From assembly GCF_005116715.1 (NCBI RefSeq), contig NZ_SWCI01000002.1, positions 201,120 to 265,119 of the forward strand: 64,000 nt of DNA, given 5' to 3'. The notes beneath the pieces were generated by a model that saw only the letters and a list, made by a program, of their open reading frames with translations, had not been told where the DNA came from and made no database searches. This DNA comes from Ferrimonas sediminicola (GTDB taxonomy: Bacteria; Pseudomonadota; Gammaproteobacteria; Enterobacterales; Shewanellaceae). A program made the position numbers and the translations under genes. This document shows, in pieces, positions 10,338 through 18,446 of the stretch (its first letter is position 1; every line of letters starts with the position of its first letter).

Positions 10338-10384
10338 TACAACAATAACTCGACTTGTACCCAAGGCTTTTAGGGATAGAAAAG

Positions 10385-10969
10385 ATGCGTCTTACCGATA
10401 TTGAGATTGAACAGCACCTGGATGAGGGCCTTATCGCCATCGAGCCCCGGCCCTCCCAGGATCGCATTTCCGGCGTCAGTGTGGACGTGACTCTGGGGGA
10501 CCGTTTCCGGGTGTTCCAGGACCACACCGCCGCCTCCATCGACCTGTCCGGTCCCAGTGGGGAGGTGCAGAAGGCCCTCAACAGTGTGATGAGCGACGAG
10601 ATCGCCATCGCCGACGGCGATGCCTTCTACCTGCACCCGGGCGAACTGGCCCTGGGGGCCACCTTGGAGTCGCTGACCCTGCCGGCCAACGTGGTCGGCT
10701 GGCTGGACGGCCGCTCCTCCCTGGCCCGGTTGGGGCTGATGGTGCACGTGACCGCCCACCGCATCGATCCCGGCTGGTCCGGTCAGATCGTGCTGGAGTT
10801 CTACAACAGCGGCAAACTGCCGCTGGCGCTGCGTCCCGGCATGACCATCGGTGCGCTGAACTTCGAGAAGTTGACCATGGACTGCGCTCGTCCCTACAAC
10901 AAGCGCAGCAATGCCAAGTACCGTGATCAGCAAGGTGCGGTGGCCAGTCGCATTACCCAGGATGGCTGA
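10385..10969 (+). CDS. dcd: dCTP deaminase
   Basis: Converts dCTP to dUTP, the main source of dTTP in gammaproteobacteria. The 194-residue trimeric enzyme has active-site residues at the same numbers as E. coli Dcd: S111, R115 and E138 (GRSSLARLG and QIVLEFYN). I chose ATG 10385 with AGGGATAG upstream; an upstream in-frame TAC-preceded start adds ten unrelated residues. The stop overlaps the pabC start by one base. Confidence 0.97.
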   Translation: MRLTDIEIEQHLDEGLIAIEPRPSQDRISGVSVDVTLGDRFRVFQDHTAASIDLSGPSGEVQKALNSVMSDEIAIADGDAFYLHPGELALGATLESLTLPANVVGWLDGRSSLARLGLMVHVTAHRIDPGWSGQIVLEFYNSGKLPLALRPGMTIGALNFEKLTMDCARPYNKRSNAKYRDQQGAVASRITQDG

Positions 10970-11778
10970 TGCCGAGCTGGGTTGACGGCACGCCCGCCGA
11001 CACCATCGGCCTGGCCGACCGGGGACTGAACCTGGCCGACGGCCACTTTACCACCCTGCTGTTGCAGGGGGGGCGGCCGCGGCTGTGGCCGCTGCACCGT
11101 CAGCGCTTGGCCCAGGGCTGTGCCCGGCTGATGATGGCGGCCCCGGACTGGGCCACCCTCGAGTCGACTCTGGACAGCGCCGCCGCCGGCCTGCCGGAGC
11201 GGGCCGTGGCCAAGGTGGTGCTCACCCGGGGCGATCAGGGCCGGGGCTACGCCGCCAACCTGAATCAGCCTCCCCGGGTGATCGTCAGCACCCACCCCTA
11301 TCCGCAGCACTACCTTCGCTGGCAACAGGCGGGGATCCGCGTCGGACTCGCCGACCTGGTGCTCGGCAGCCAACCGGCCCTGGCCGGTCTCAAGACCCTG
11401 GGACGCACCGAGCAGGTGCTGCACCGGGCCGAGGTGGATGCCGGTCCCTTCGATGAGCTGCTGGCGACGGATGGGGGCGGGCGGATTCTGGAGGCCAGTG
11501 CCGCCAACCTGTTTGTCGGCTATGGCCACACCCTGGTAACCCCCTCCCTGCACCGGGGCGGGGTAGCTGGCGTGCTGCGCCAGCACCTGCTGCACCTGGC
11601 CCCGCAACTGGGCTGGTCGGTTGAGATCCGCGATCTCCACCCCGGCGAACTGGCGCAGGCCGACACCGCCTTTGTCACCAATTCGCTGATGCAGCTGGTC
11701 CCCATTATCGAACTGCTGGGGCGTCCCCTGGCGATCCCCCAACCACTGAGACGGCTTCAGGAGGCGGTGCTAAGATGA
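10969..11778 (+). CDS. pabC: aminodeoxychorismate lyase
   Basis: A PLP enzyme that releases pyruvate from 4-amino-4-deoxychorismate to give p-aminobenzoate for folate. The 269-residue fold-type IV protein has the PLP lysine in GLKTLGRTEQV (K142; most homologues read KTLNR or KHLNR) and the terminal FVTNSLMQLVPI motif. It overlaps dcd by 1 bp and mltG by 4 bp. In E. coli pabC follows fabF; here dcd takes that place. Confidence 0.94.
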   Translation: MPSWVDGTPADTIGLADRGLNLADGHFTTLLLQGGRPRLWPLHRQRLAQGCARLMMAAPDWATLESTLDSAAAGLPERAVAKVVLTRGDQGRGYAANLNQPPRVIVSTHPYPQHYLRWQQAGIRVGLADLVLGSQPALAGLKTLGRTEQVLHRAEVDAGPFDELLATDGGGRILEASAANLFVGYGHTLVTPSLHRGGVAGVLRQHLLHLAPQLGWSVEIRDLHPGELAQADTAFVTNSLMQLVPIIELLGRPLAIPQPLRRLQEAVLR

Positions 11779-12785
11779 ATCGATGGATGACAAGGCTGCT
11801 GCTCTCCCTGATGAGCCTGGCTCTGGCGTTGGTGGTCGCCGCGGCCTACATGGTCCACCGGCTCGAGTCGCAGATGACGGCGCCACTGGCCATGGACCAG
11901 CCCACCGAGTGGACGCTGCCGGAGGGGGCGACCACGGTGCGGGTGGCCAACCTGTGGTCGCAGGCGGGCTGGGTGCCCACCTCTTTCTGGATCAAGGTGG
12001 CGGTGAGACTGGAGCCCGGCCTGGCGCAGATCAAGGCCGGCACCTATGAGCTCACTCCGCAGATGAGCGTTCGTGACGCGCTGCAGTTGCTGGTGGAGGG
12101 CCGACAGAAGGCGTTCCGCCTGACCCTGGTGGAGGGGGAGACCCTCAGGCAGGCGCTGGCGCGCATCGCCGCTCACCCTAAGCTGGTGCAGCCGGAGCAG
12201 GGGGGGGCCGCGTTGAAGGCGGCAATCGGTTTTCAGGGCGACAACCCGGAGGGGATGCTGTTCCCCGATACCTACCAGTTTCACGCGGGGGACTCCGCCG
12301 TGGCCCTGGTGAAGCGCTCCTCCGCCAGGATGCAGCGGGAGATCCAGCTTGCCTGGTCCCAGTGCCAGGAGGGGCTGCCGCTGAAGAACGACTATCAGAT
12401 GGTGATCCTGGCCTCGATCATCGAGAAGGAGACCGCCCTGGCCGAGGAGCGTCCGTTGATCGGGTCGGTGTTCATCAACCGCCTCAACCGCGGCATGCGA
12501 CTGCAGACTGACCCTACTGTGATCTACGGTATGGGCGAGCGGTTCAACGGCAACATCACCAAGGCGGATCTGCTGGAGCGCACCCCCTACAACACCTACC
12601 GAATTCGCGGGCTGCCGCCCACCCCCATCGCCCTGGTCGGCCGGGAAGCCCTGCAGGCCGCCTGTCAGCCAGCCCAGAGCAAGTATTACTACTTCGTGTC
12701 CCGGGGGGATGGCAGCCACCACTTTTCGCGGACCCTGAGAGAGCACAATCAGGCCGTCAACAAGTACATCAGAAAGAGATCATGA
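11775..12785 (+). CDS. mltG: endolytic murein transglycosylase
   Basis: Inner-membrane lytic transglycosylase that cuts nascent glycan strands and sets their length. The 336-residue product has one N-terminal membrane helix (about 9-28), a LysM-like part, and the YceG catalytic domain with the glutamate-bearing ASIIEKET (213-220) and the conserved [18 protein letters not shown] start. ATGA overlaps with pabC and with tmk imply coupled translation. Confidence 0.95.
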   Translation: MNRWMTRLLLSLMSLALALVVAAAYMVHRLESQMTAPLAMDQPTEWTLPEGATTVRVANLWSQAGWVPTSFWIKVAVRLEPGLAQIKAGTYELTPQMSVRDALQLLVEGRQKAFRLTLVEGETLRQALARIAAHPKLVQPEQGGAALKAAIGFQGDNPEGMLFPDTYQFHAGDSAVALVKRSSARMQREIQLAWSQCQEGLPLKNDYQMVILASIIEKETALAEERPLIGSVFINRLNRGMRLQTDPTVIYGMGERFNGNITKADLLERTPYNTYRIRGLPPTPIALVGREALQAACQPAQSKYYYFVSRGDGSHHFSRTLREHNQAVNKYIRKRS

Positions 12786-13408
12786 GTCAGACAGGAAAAT
12801 TCATCGTCATCGAGGGCCTGGAAGGGGCGGGCAAGAGTTCCGCCATCGAGCGGGTCAATGCCTGGTTTGAAACCCACTTTCCCGGCCAGTCCAGAGTCAA
12901 CACCCGCGAGCCCGGCGGCACCCCCCTGGCGGAGGAGATCCGCGAGATCTGGAAACGCCCCCGGCAGGAGCCGATGGCGAACCTGACGGAACTGCTGATG
13001 GTGTACGCCTGCCGGGCGCAGTTGGTGGAAACGGTGATTAAGCCTGCGTTGGAGCAGGGAAAGTGGGTGATCGGCGACCGCCACAACCTCTCCTCCCTGG
13101 CCTACCAAGGCGCCGGTCGAGGCTTGACCAGGGAGGTGGCGGGGCTGTCGACCATCACCCTGGGGCCGTTTAAGCCGGACCTGACCCTCTACCTGGACAT
13201 CGACCCCAAGGCGGGCCTGGAGCGCGCCAGGGGCCGGGGTGAGCTGGATCGTATCGAACTGGAGAGCCTGGACTTTTTCGAGCGTGCCCGCCAGTGCTAT
13301 CTGGAACAGGCGGCCAGTGACCCCAGCATCCGCACCATCGACGCCTCCCAACCTATGGAGAAGGTGCAACAGGATATTGAACTGGCCCTGGCTGAGGCGC
13401 TGCTGTGA
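12782..13408 (+). CDS. tmk: thymidylate kinase
   Basis: Phosphorylates dTMP to dTDP. The 208-residue protein shows the P-loop GLEGAGKS (12-19), the substrate motif [17 protein letters not shown] and the LID-region arginines. The usual DRY is DRH here, as in several Shewanella-type enzymes. It overlaps mltG and holB by four bases each. Confidence 0.96.
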   Translation: MSQTGKFIVIEGLEGAGKSSAIERVNAWFETHFPGQSRVNTREPGGTPLAEEIREIWKRPRQEPMANLTELLMVYACRAQLVETVIKPALEQGKWVIGDRHNLSSLAYQGAGRGLTREVAGLSTITLGPFKPDLTLYLDIDPKAGLERARGRGELDRIELESLDFFERARQCYLEQAASDPSIRTIDASQPMEKVQQDIELALAEALL

Positions 13409-14301
13409 ATCCTCTGCCCGCCCCCCTGGTGGAGATGCCCTGGCTGGCACGGAGCTGGCAGCTGTGGCACCAGAGCCTGGCGTCCGGCCGCCTGAGCCAT
13501 GGCTGGCTGATCTGCGGCGCCCGCGGCATCGGCAAGGGGGCCCTGGCCGATACCCTGGCCGACTCACTGCTGTGTGAATCGGCCAACCTGTGCGGCTACT
13601 GCCGCGGCTGTCAGTTGTTGGCGGCCGGAAACCATCCGGACCGGATGGTGATCTCGCCCGACCCCAGGGTGATCAAGGTGGAACAGATCCGCGACCTGAT
13701 CCAGACGCTGGAGGGCACCGCCCACCAGGGGGGCCGCCGGGTGGTGGTGATTCAGCAGGCCGATGCGATGAACGGCGCCGCCGCCAACGCCCTGCTGAAG
13801 ACCCTGGAGGAGCCCGGCACCGGGGTTCACCTGCTGCTGGTCAGTGATGCCCCTAATCGGCTGCCCGCCACCATCATCAGCCGCTGCCAACGGCTGATGG
13901 TGACCTCACCCAGCCGCGGCCAGTCTCTGGCCTGGCTCGGGGAGGGCAGGGTAGACCCGGCCAAGCTGGACGGCCTGCTGCGGCTGTTCGGTGGCCCGTT
14001 GAAGCTGGCCGAAGCCCTGGCCTCGGGCGAAGTGGACGCCATCGAGGCCTGGCGCCAGGGGTGGCAACGCAGCCTGAGCAGCGGGGTGCTGGACCCGGTG
14101 CTGTTCGGCCTGGACGACGCCCAGGCGGCACAGGCGCTCAAGTTGCTCTATATTGATCTTGTTGCCGATCCTCACGCCTACGTCACCTCCCTGAAGCGCT
14201 ATCAGTCTGTGGCCAGGGCGGCGGCGGCGCTGCATCACAGGTTTGAAACCCAACCCGGACTCAACCCGGCGGCGGTGTTTCAGCAACTGATCAATCGCTA
14301 G
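13405..14301 (+). CDS. holB: DNA polymerase III subunit delta'
   Basis: The stator of the clamp loader. The 298-residue protein has a degenerate Walker A (GARGIGKG, 38-45), a zinc site of four cysteines (57, 63, 66, 69), the LLKTLEEP motif and a SRC sensor (ISRCQRL). Starts with GTG 13405 inside the tmk stop. A short gap separates it from pilZ. Confidence 0.95.
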   Translation: MNPLPAPLVEMPWLARSWQLWHQSLASGRLSHGWLICGARGIGKGALADTLADSLLCESANLCGYCRGCQLLAAGNHPDRMVISPDPRVIKVEQIRDLIQTLEGTAHQGGRRVVVIQQADAMNGAAANALLKTLEEPGTGVHLLLVSDAPNRLPATIISRCQRLMVTSPSRGQSLAWLGEGRVDPAKLDGLLRLFGGPLKLAEALASGEVDAIEAWRQGWQRSLSSGVLDPVLFGLDDAQAAQALKLLYIDLVADPHAYVTSLKRYQSVARAAAALHHRFETQPGLNPAAVFQQLINR

Positions 14302-14327
14302 GGCCTGAGGGCCCGCTTGGAGGCCCG

Positions 14328-14654
14328 ATGACCACCAGCCTGACCCATCACTACGCCTCGCTGACCGAATTGCGCCTGGCCTACATGGCGTTTCTCAAGG
14401 GCGGAGGTCTGTTCGTGCCCAGTGAGCAGCCCAACCGGCTTGGCGACCGGGTCGAACTGAAGGTCACCCTGCCCGGTGACGCAGAGCCGCAGCGGATCAT
14501 CGGGCCGGTGGTCTGGCTCAATCCTCAGGCGGACAATCAAAGGCCCATGGGGGTGGGAGTGGCCTTCGCCGAGGGCGACCAGGCACTCCGATCGCGCATC
14601 GAGCGGCTGCTGGCCGATACCCTGGGCAGCGGTCAATTGACCTGGACCCTCTAA
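14328..14654 (+). CDS. pilZ: PilZ-domain protein, type IV pilus assembly type
   Basis: A 108-residue PilZ protein between holB and tatD, the standard location in Pseudomonas and Shewanella. In the type IV pilus subclass PilZ works with PilB and FimX-like proteins rather than binding c-di-GMP itself. The sequence lacks the RxxxR signature expected for c-di-GMP binding, which fits this subclass. Core motif: LKGGGLFVPSEQPNRLGDRV. Confidence 0.9.
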   Translation: MTTSLTHHYASLTELRLAYMAFLKGGGLFVPSEQPNRLGDRVELKVTLPGDAEPQRIIGPVVWLNPQADNQRPMGVGVAFAEGDQALRSRIERLLADTLGSGQLTWTL

Positions 14655-14696
14655 CCCCTTAAGCTCTGCCGCTTCGAAAATTTCCGGAGTGATGTT

Positions 14697-15458
14697 GTGC
14701 TTATCGATTCCCATTGCCACCTCGATCGCCTGGCCGACGATGCCAGCCCCGATTCGCTCAAGCCCGTAGTGGAGCGCGCCCGCGCCGCCGGCGTCAAGGA
14801 GATGCTCTGTGTCTCAGTGTCCCAGGCAGGTTATGAGCCGATGCGCCGCGCCGCTGAGCCCTTCGACGAGGTGGTGTTCTCCTGCGGTGTCCACCCCCTG
14901 GACATCAAGGAGGGATTCGATGTGGCCTGGCTCAGGCAGCATGCCCAGGATCCGCGGGTGGTGGCCATCGGTGAAACCGGCCTGGATTACTACTACAGCA
15001 AAGACAACATCCTCGACCAGCAGCGCGCCTTTGCCGAGCACCTCGAGGTGGCCCGCGAACTGGACAAGCCGGTGATCGTCCACACCAGGGATGCCCGTGA
15101 AGACACCCTGGGGGTGTTGCGTGAAGGCGGAGAGATCAATGGGGTGCTGCACTGCTTCACCGAGAACTGGGCGATGGCCAAGGCGGCGCTGGATATGGGG
15201 CTGTATATCTCCATCTCCGGCATCATCACCTTCCGCAATGCGGAGATGCTCAGGGACGTGGTGCGCCAGGTGCCCCTGGACAGACTGCTGGTGGAAACCG
15301 ATTCCCCCTACCTGGCGCCGGTGCCCTACCGGGGCAAGCAGAATCAGCCCGCCTATGTGAAAGAGGTGGCCCAGTACGTGGCGGATCTCAAACACTGCTC
15401 CTTCGAGGCGCTGTGTCGGCAGACCGGAGACAACTACCAGCGACTGTTTCGCCGCTAG
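14697..15458 (+). CDS. TatD-family metal-dependent hydrolase (YcfH)
   Basis: A 253-residue TIM-barrel amidohydrolase-like nuclease. Metal ligands are visible in DSHCHLD (H6, H8), IGETGLDYYY, VHTRDA, HCFTE and ETDSPYLAPVPYRGKQN. E. coli YcfH sits at the same place after holB. Start is GTG 14697 with CCGGAG upstream. TatD-family members show 3'-5' exonuclease or deoxyribonuclease activity; the role of this paralogue is less clear. Confidence 0.92.
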   Translation: MLIDSHCHLDRLADDASPDSLKPVVERARAAGVKEMLCVSVSQAGYEPMRRAAEPFDEVVFSCGVHPLDIKEGFDVAWLRQHAQDPRVVAIGETGLDYYYSKDNILDQQRAFAEHLEVARELDKPVIVHTRDAREDTLGVLREGGEINGVLHCFTENWAMAKAALDMGLYISISGIITFRNAEMLRDVVRQVPLDRLLVETDSPYLAPVPYRGKQNQPAYVKEVAQYVADLKHCSFEALCRQTGDNYQRLFRR

Positions 15459-15551
15459 GGGCAGGGGGGCGACGGCCCCTCGTCATTCCGGACGGCAAGA
15501 CAAAAAAAAGCCCATAACCACTCCAAGTTGTCACAGGCTTAGGGGAACTGT

Positions 15552-15578
15552 CGGGCGCACTCTTCCGGCGCCCGTTTC
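15552..15578. terminator. weak hairpin terminator after tatD
   Basis: CGGGCGC pairs with GCGCCCG around a 9-base loop and is followed by only TTT. It lies between the tatD end and the convergent rsmF end. The rest of this 224-bp gap shows nothing else I can support. Confidence 0.4.
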
Positions 15579-15682
15579 AAAGCTCCCATAAAGGTAGACT
15601 AAAAAATCACCGCCCGCCAAAAAATGAACGACGTTTTCCGTTGGGGCGGCGAGCCGGCCTGGCACAGCTCGCCACTCTCCAC

Positions 15683-17095
15683 TCAGATCTTCGCTACATT
15701 ATCCCGAACCAGGTCCCTTGGCAGGGAGTTCTTCAGCTTGTTGCCCACCCACTTGGCCTGTCCCAGGGGGGTGCCACGCCAACGGACCAGCACCTCACCC
15801 TTGGCTTTGGCGCCATTGTCCATGGGCAGATCCCGTCCCATCAGATAGGTGACCGCCTGGTCGTCGTCCAGCTCCACCGCCTTGCATGCCTCGGCGCCCA
15901 GGAGCATCAAGGCTTCGTGGCTGATCCTAAAACCGTGCTTGGCCTCCTCCGCCAGCCTGATCCCCAATCGCTGCATGCGGATGGCCGGGATGAAGCGGTC
16001 ACTGCCTTCGGGGAACAGCCACAGCTCCTTGTCCCTGGCCATCAGGGTGGTCCGCGGCAGGGTGATGCCGAATCTGCTCTTCAGATGATCGGTCAGCGCC
16101 TGAACCTGTTTGCCTGGGGCGGGGACGAAGGGGAACCGACCCAGTCTTGGAGTCCGGTGTTCTCCCGCTACCGGACCGACCTTGCGCAGGGCGGCCACAA
16201 AGAACCCTTCGCTGTCGTACAGCTGGGGCCAGATATGCAGGAACCCCTCCTCGGTGACCGCCTTGTCGGCACCGTCGAACAGCCGGGACAGGTCGACATA
16301 CTCCACCGCGTCGCCATGGCTCGCCTTCAGGTGCCGGCACACCTCCTGGTTCTCCCGACGGTTGAGGGTGCAGGTGGAATAGATCAGCACCCCGCCAGTC
16401 TTCAGCGCCTGGAATCCGGATTCGATCAGCTCCCGCTGCATCGCGGCGATGCTCTCCACCGACGCCAGACTCCAGTTGTTCAGGGCATCGGGGTCCTTCC
16501 TCAGGGTACCCTCGCCTGAGCAGGGGGCATCCAGCAGGATGGCGTCGAACGCCTCGGGCAGGGTGGCACCGAACACCCGGGCGTCGAAGTGGGTTAGGAT
16601 GGCGTTGCTCACCCCCATCCGGGTGAGGTTGGCGTGCAGTCCCTTGAGTCTGGAGGAGGAGTACTCGTTGGCCATCAGCAGTCCGTGATTCTCCATCCAG
16701 GCCGCCATCTGGGTGGTCTTGGAACCCGGGGCGGCCGCCATGTCCAGCAGGGTGTCGACCCGGTCGACCAACGCCGCCAGGGCAACCGGCGGCATCATCG
16801 AGGAGGCCTCCTGGATATAGAACAGACCGGCCAGGTGCTCCAGGGTGTTGCCCAACTGCACCGACTCGTCCTCGCGGGTGAGCCAGAACCCCTCATGACA
16901 CCAGGGGATCGGGTCGAAGTGCCACCCCTTGGGGGTCATGGCGGCGATAAAGCTGGCCGGGTCGGTCTTCAGGGTGTTGACCCGGATGGCGGGGCGCAGG
17001 GGTTGGCTGTTGAAATGAGCAAACTCCTCCAAGCTCAGGTGACTTGGTAAGATCTCACTGATAGAGTTGAGGAATTCTTGCTTAATTTGCGCCAT
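15683..17095 (-). CDS. rsmF: 16S rRNA m5C1407 methyltransferase
   Basis: SAM-dependent methyltransferase acting on C1407 of 16S rRNA in the 30S subunit. The 470-residue protein has the Rossmann motif MAAAPGSKTTQMA, motif IV LDAPCSGEGTLRKD and motif VI STCTLNRRENQ, giving the two cysteines of the RsmB/RsmF mechanism. The C-terminal PUA-like extension is present (E. coli RsmF 479 residues). I prefer ATG 17095 (MAQIKQEFL); an upstream start adds 16 residues without support. In E. coli rsmF lies next to letB (yebT), as here. Confidence 0.93.
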   Translation of the reverse strand: MAQIKQEFLNSISEILPSHLSLEEFAHFNSQPLRPAIRVNTLKTDPASFIAAMTPKGWHFDPIPWCHEGFWLTREDESVQLGNTLEHLAGLFYIQEASSMMPPVALAALVDRVDTLLDMAAAPGSKTTQMAAWMENHGLLMANEYSSSRLKGLHANLTRMGVSNAILTHFDARVFGATLPEAFDAILLDAPCSGEGTLRKDPDALNNWSLASVESIAAMQRELIESGFQALKTGGVLIYSTCTLNRRENQEVCRHLKASHGDAVEYVDLSRLFDGADKAVTEEGFLHIWPQLYDSEGFFVAALRKVGPVAGEHRTPRLGRFPFVPAPGKQVQALTDHLKSRFGITLPRTTLMARDKELWLFPEGSDRFIPAIRMQRLGIRLAEEAKHGFRISHEALMLLGAEACKAVELDDDQAVTYLMGRDLPMDNGAKAKGEVLVRWRGTPLGQAKWVGNKLKNSLPRDLVRDNVAKI

Positions 17096-17164
17096 GGCTG
17101 AGTCCGGCTTGGTAAAAATGGCGGCAAATATAGCACAGACCATGACAAAAAAGGTGGAGCGCGG

Positions 17165-18394
17165 GTGCTAAATAGACTGTGGTTGGCGCTGTTTTTCCTG
17201 GGGGCGGCCGGCGGACTCTGGCAGTGGCTGGTCGACGGAAACCAGCAGGTGCTGCCGGCGATGATCGCCAGCCTGTTTGAGATGGCCAGGTTGTCGGTGG
17301 AGATCGTCATCGGCCTGCTCGGGGTGTTGGCCCTGTGGTTGGGACTGATGCGCATCGGTGAACAAACCGGCCTGATCCAGGCCCTCTCCCGCGGGCTGAC
17401 CCCGCTGTTCTCCAGATTGATGCCGGAGGTGCCCGCCGGCCACCCGGCCCTGGGATCGGTGACCCTCAACCTGGCGGCCAATGCCCTGGGGCTGGACAAC
17501 GCCGCCACCCCGATGGGGCTCAAGGCGATGCAGGATCTGCAGAGCCTCAATCCCACCCCCTCCGTGGCCAGTAACGCCCAGATCCTGTTCCTGGTGCTCA
17601 ACACCTCTTCGGTCACCCTGCTGCCGGTGACGGTGTTCATGTACCGGGCCCAGCAGGGGGCGGCTCACCCCACCGATGTGTTTATCCCGATCCTGCTGGC
17701 CACCTGTGCCTCCACCCTGGCCGGGCTGTTGGCGGTGTCCCTGGTGCAGCGTATCAACCTGCTCAACCGGGTGGTGCTGCTGTGGGGCGCGGCGCTGGTG
17801 GCGGGGCTGCTGGCGCTGCTGGCCTACCTGATGAGCCTGTCCGCCGAGGCCCTGCAGCAGTTCTCCACCCAATCCAGTGCCTTGGTGCTGTTCGCGGTGG
17901 TGATGCTGTTTCTCGGGCTGGCCTGGTACCGAGGGGTGAACGCCTACGACGCCTTCATTGCCGGGGCGGGGGAGGGGGTGAAGCTGGTGGTTACCCTGCT
18001 GCCGTACCTGCTGGCGATGCTGCTGGCCATCGGCTGGTTGCGCGGCTCCGGCGCCCTTGAGGCCTTGCTGGCGTTGATCCGCAGCCTGTGTGCCTGGCTG
18101 CAGCTGGACGACCGCTTCGTGGATGCACTGCCCACCGCCCTGATGAAGCCACTCAGCGGCTCAGGGGCCAGGGCGATGATGGTGGAGACCATGAACCATT
18201 ACGGCGCCGACTCCTTTGCCGGGCGACTGGCGGCGATGTTCCAGGGATCGACGGAAACCACCTTCTACGTGTTGGCGGTCTACTTCGGCTCGGTGGGGAT
18301 CCGCAATGGCCGCCACGCGGTGGCCTGCGGTCTGACCGCGGATGTGGCGGGGATCCTCACCGCCATCGCGGTAGCCTACCTGTTCTACGGCTGA
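17165..18394 (+). CDS. nucleoside-recognition domain membrane protein (SpmA-SpmB-like fusion)
   Basis: A 409-residue integral membrane protein with about ten hydrophobic segments. It has two 'Gate'/nucleoside-recognition domains like B. subtilis SpmA (N-half, ANALGLDNAATPMGLKAM) and SpmB (C-half, SGSGARAMMVETMNHYG) joined in one chain. Non-sporulating proteobacteria commonly carry this fusion, and its transported substrate is unknown. GTG 17165 with GGTGGAG upstream. It sits between rsmF (divergent) and letB (convergent). Confidence 0.85.
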   Translation: MLNRLWLALFFLGAAGGLWQWLVDGNQQVLPAMIASLFEMARLSVEIVIGLLGVLALWLGLMRIGEQTGLIQALSRGLTPLFSRLMPEVPAGHPALGSVTLNLAANALGLDNAATPMGLKAMQDLQSLNPTPSVASNAQILFLVLNTSSVTLLPVTVFMYRAQQGAAHPTDVFIPILLATCASTLAGLLAVSLVQRINLLNRVVLLWGAALVAGLLALLAYLMSLSAEALQQFSTQSSALVLFAVVMLFLGLAWYRGVNAYDAFIAGAGEGVKLVVTLLPYLLAMLLAIGWLRGSGALEALLALIRSLCAWLQLDDRFVDALPTALMKPLSGSGARAMMVETMNHYGADSFAGRLAAMFQGSTETTFYVLAVYFGSVGIRNGRHAVACGLTADVAGILTAIAVAYLFYG

Positions 18395-18415
18395 GGAGCC
18401 CGGCGCAATGACTTG

Positions 18416-18440
18416 AGGGGCCCGCCAATGGCGGGCCCCT
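18416..18440. terminator. strong convergent-gene hairpin
   Basis: AGGGGCCCGCC and GGCGGGCCCCT form a perfect 11-bp stem with an AAT loop. It sits between two converging genes. T-runs are poor on both sides, so termination efficiency is uncertain. Confidence 0.6.
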
Positions 18441-18446
18441 ATGTTG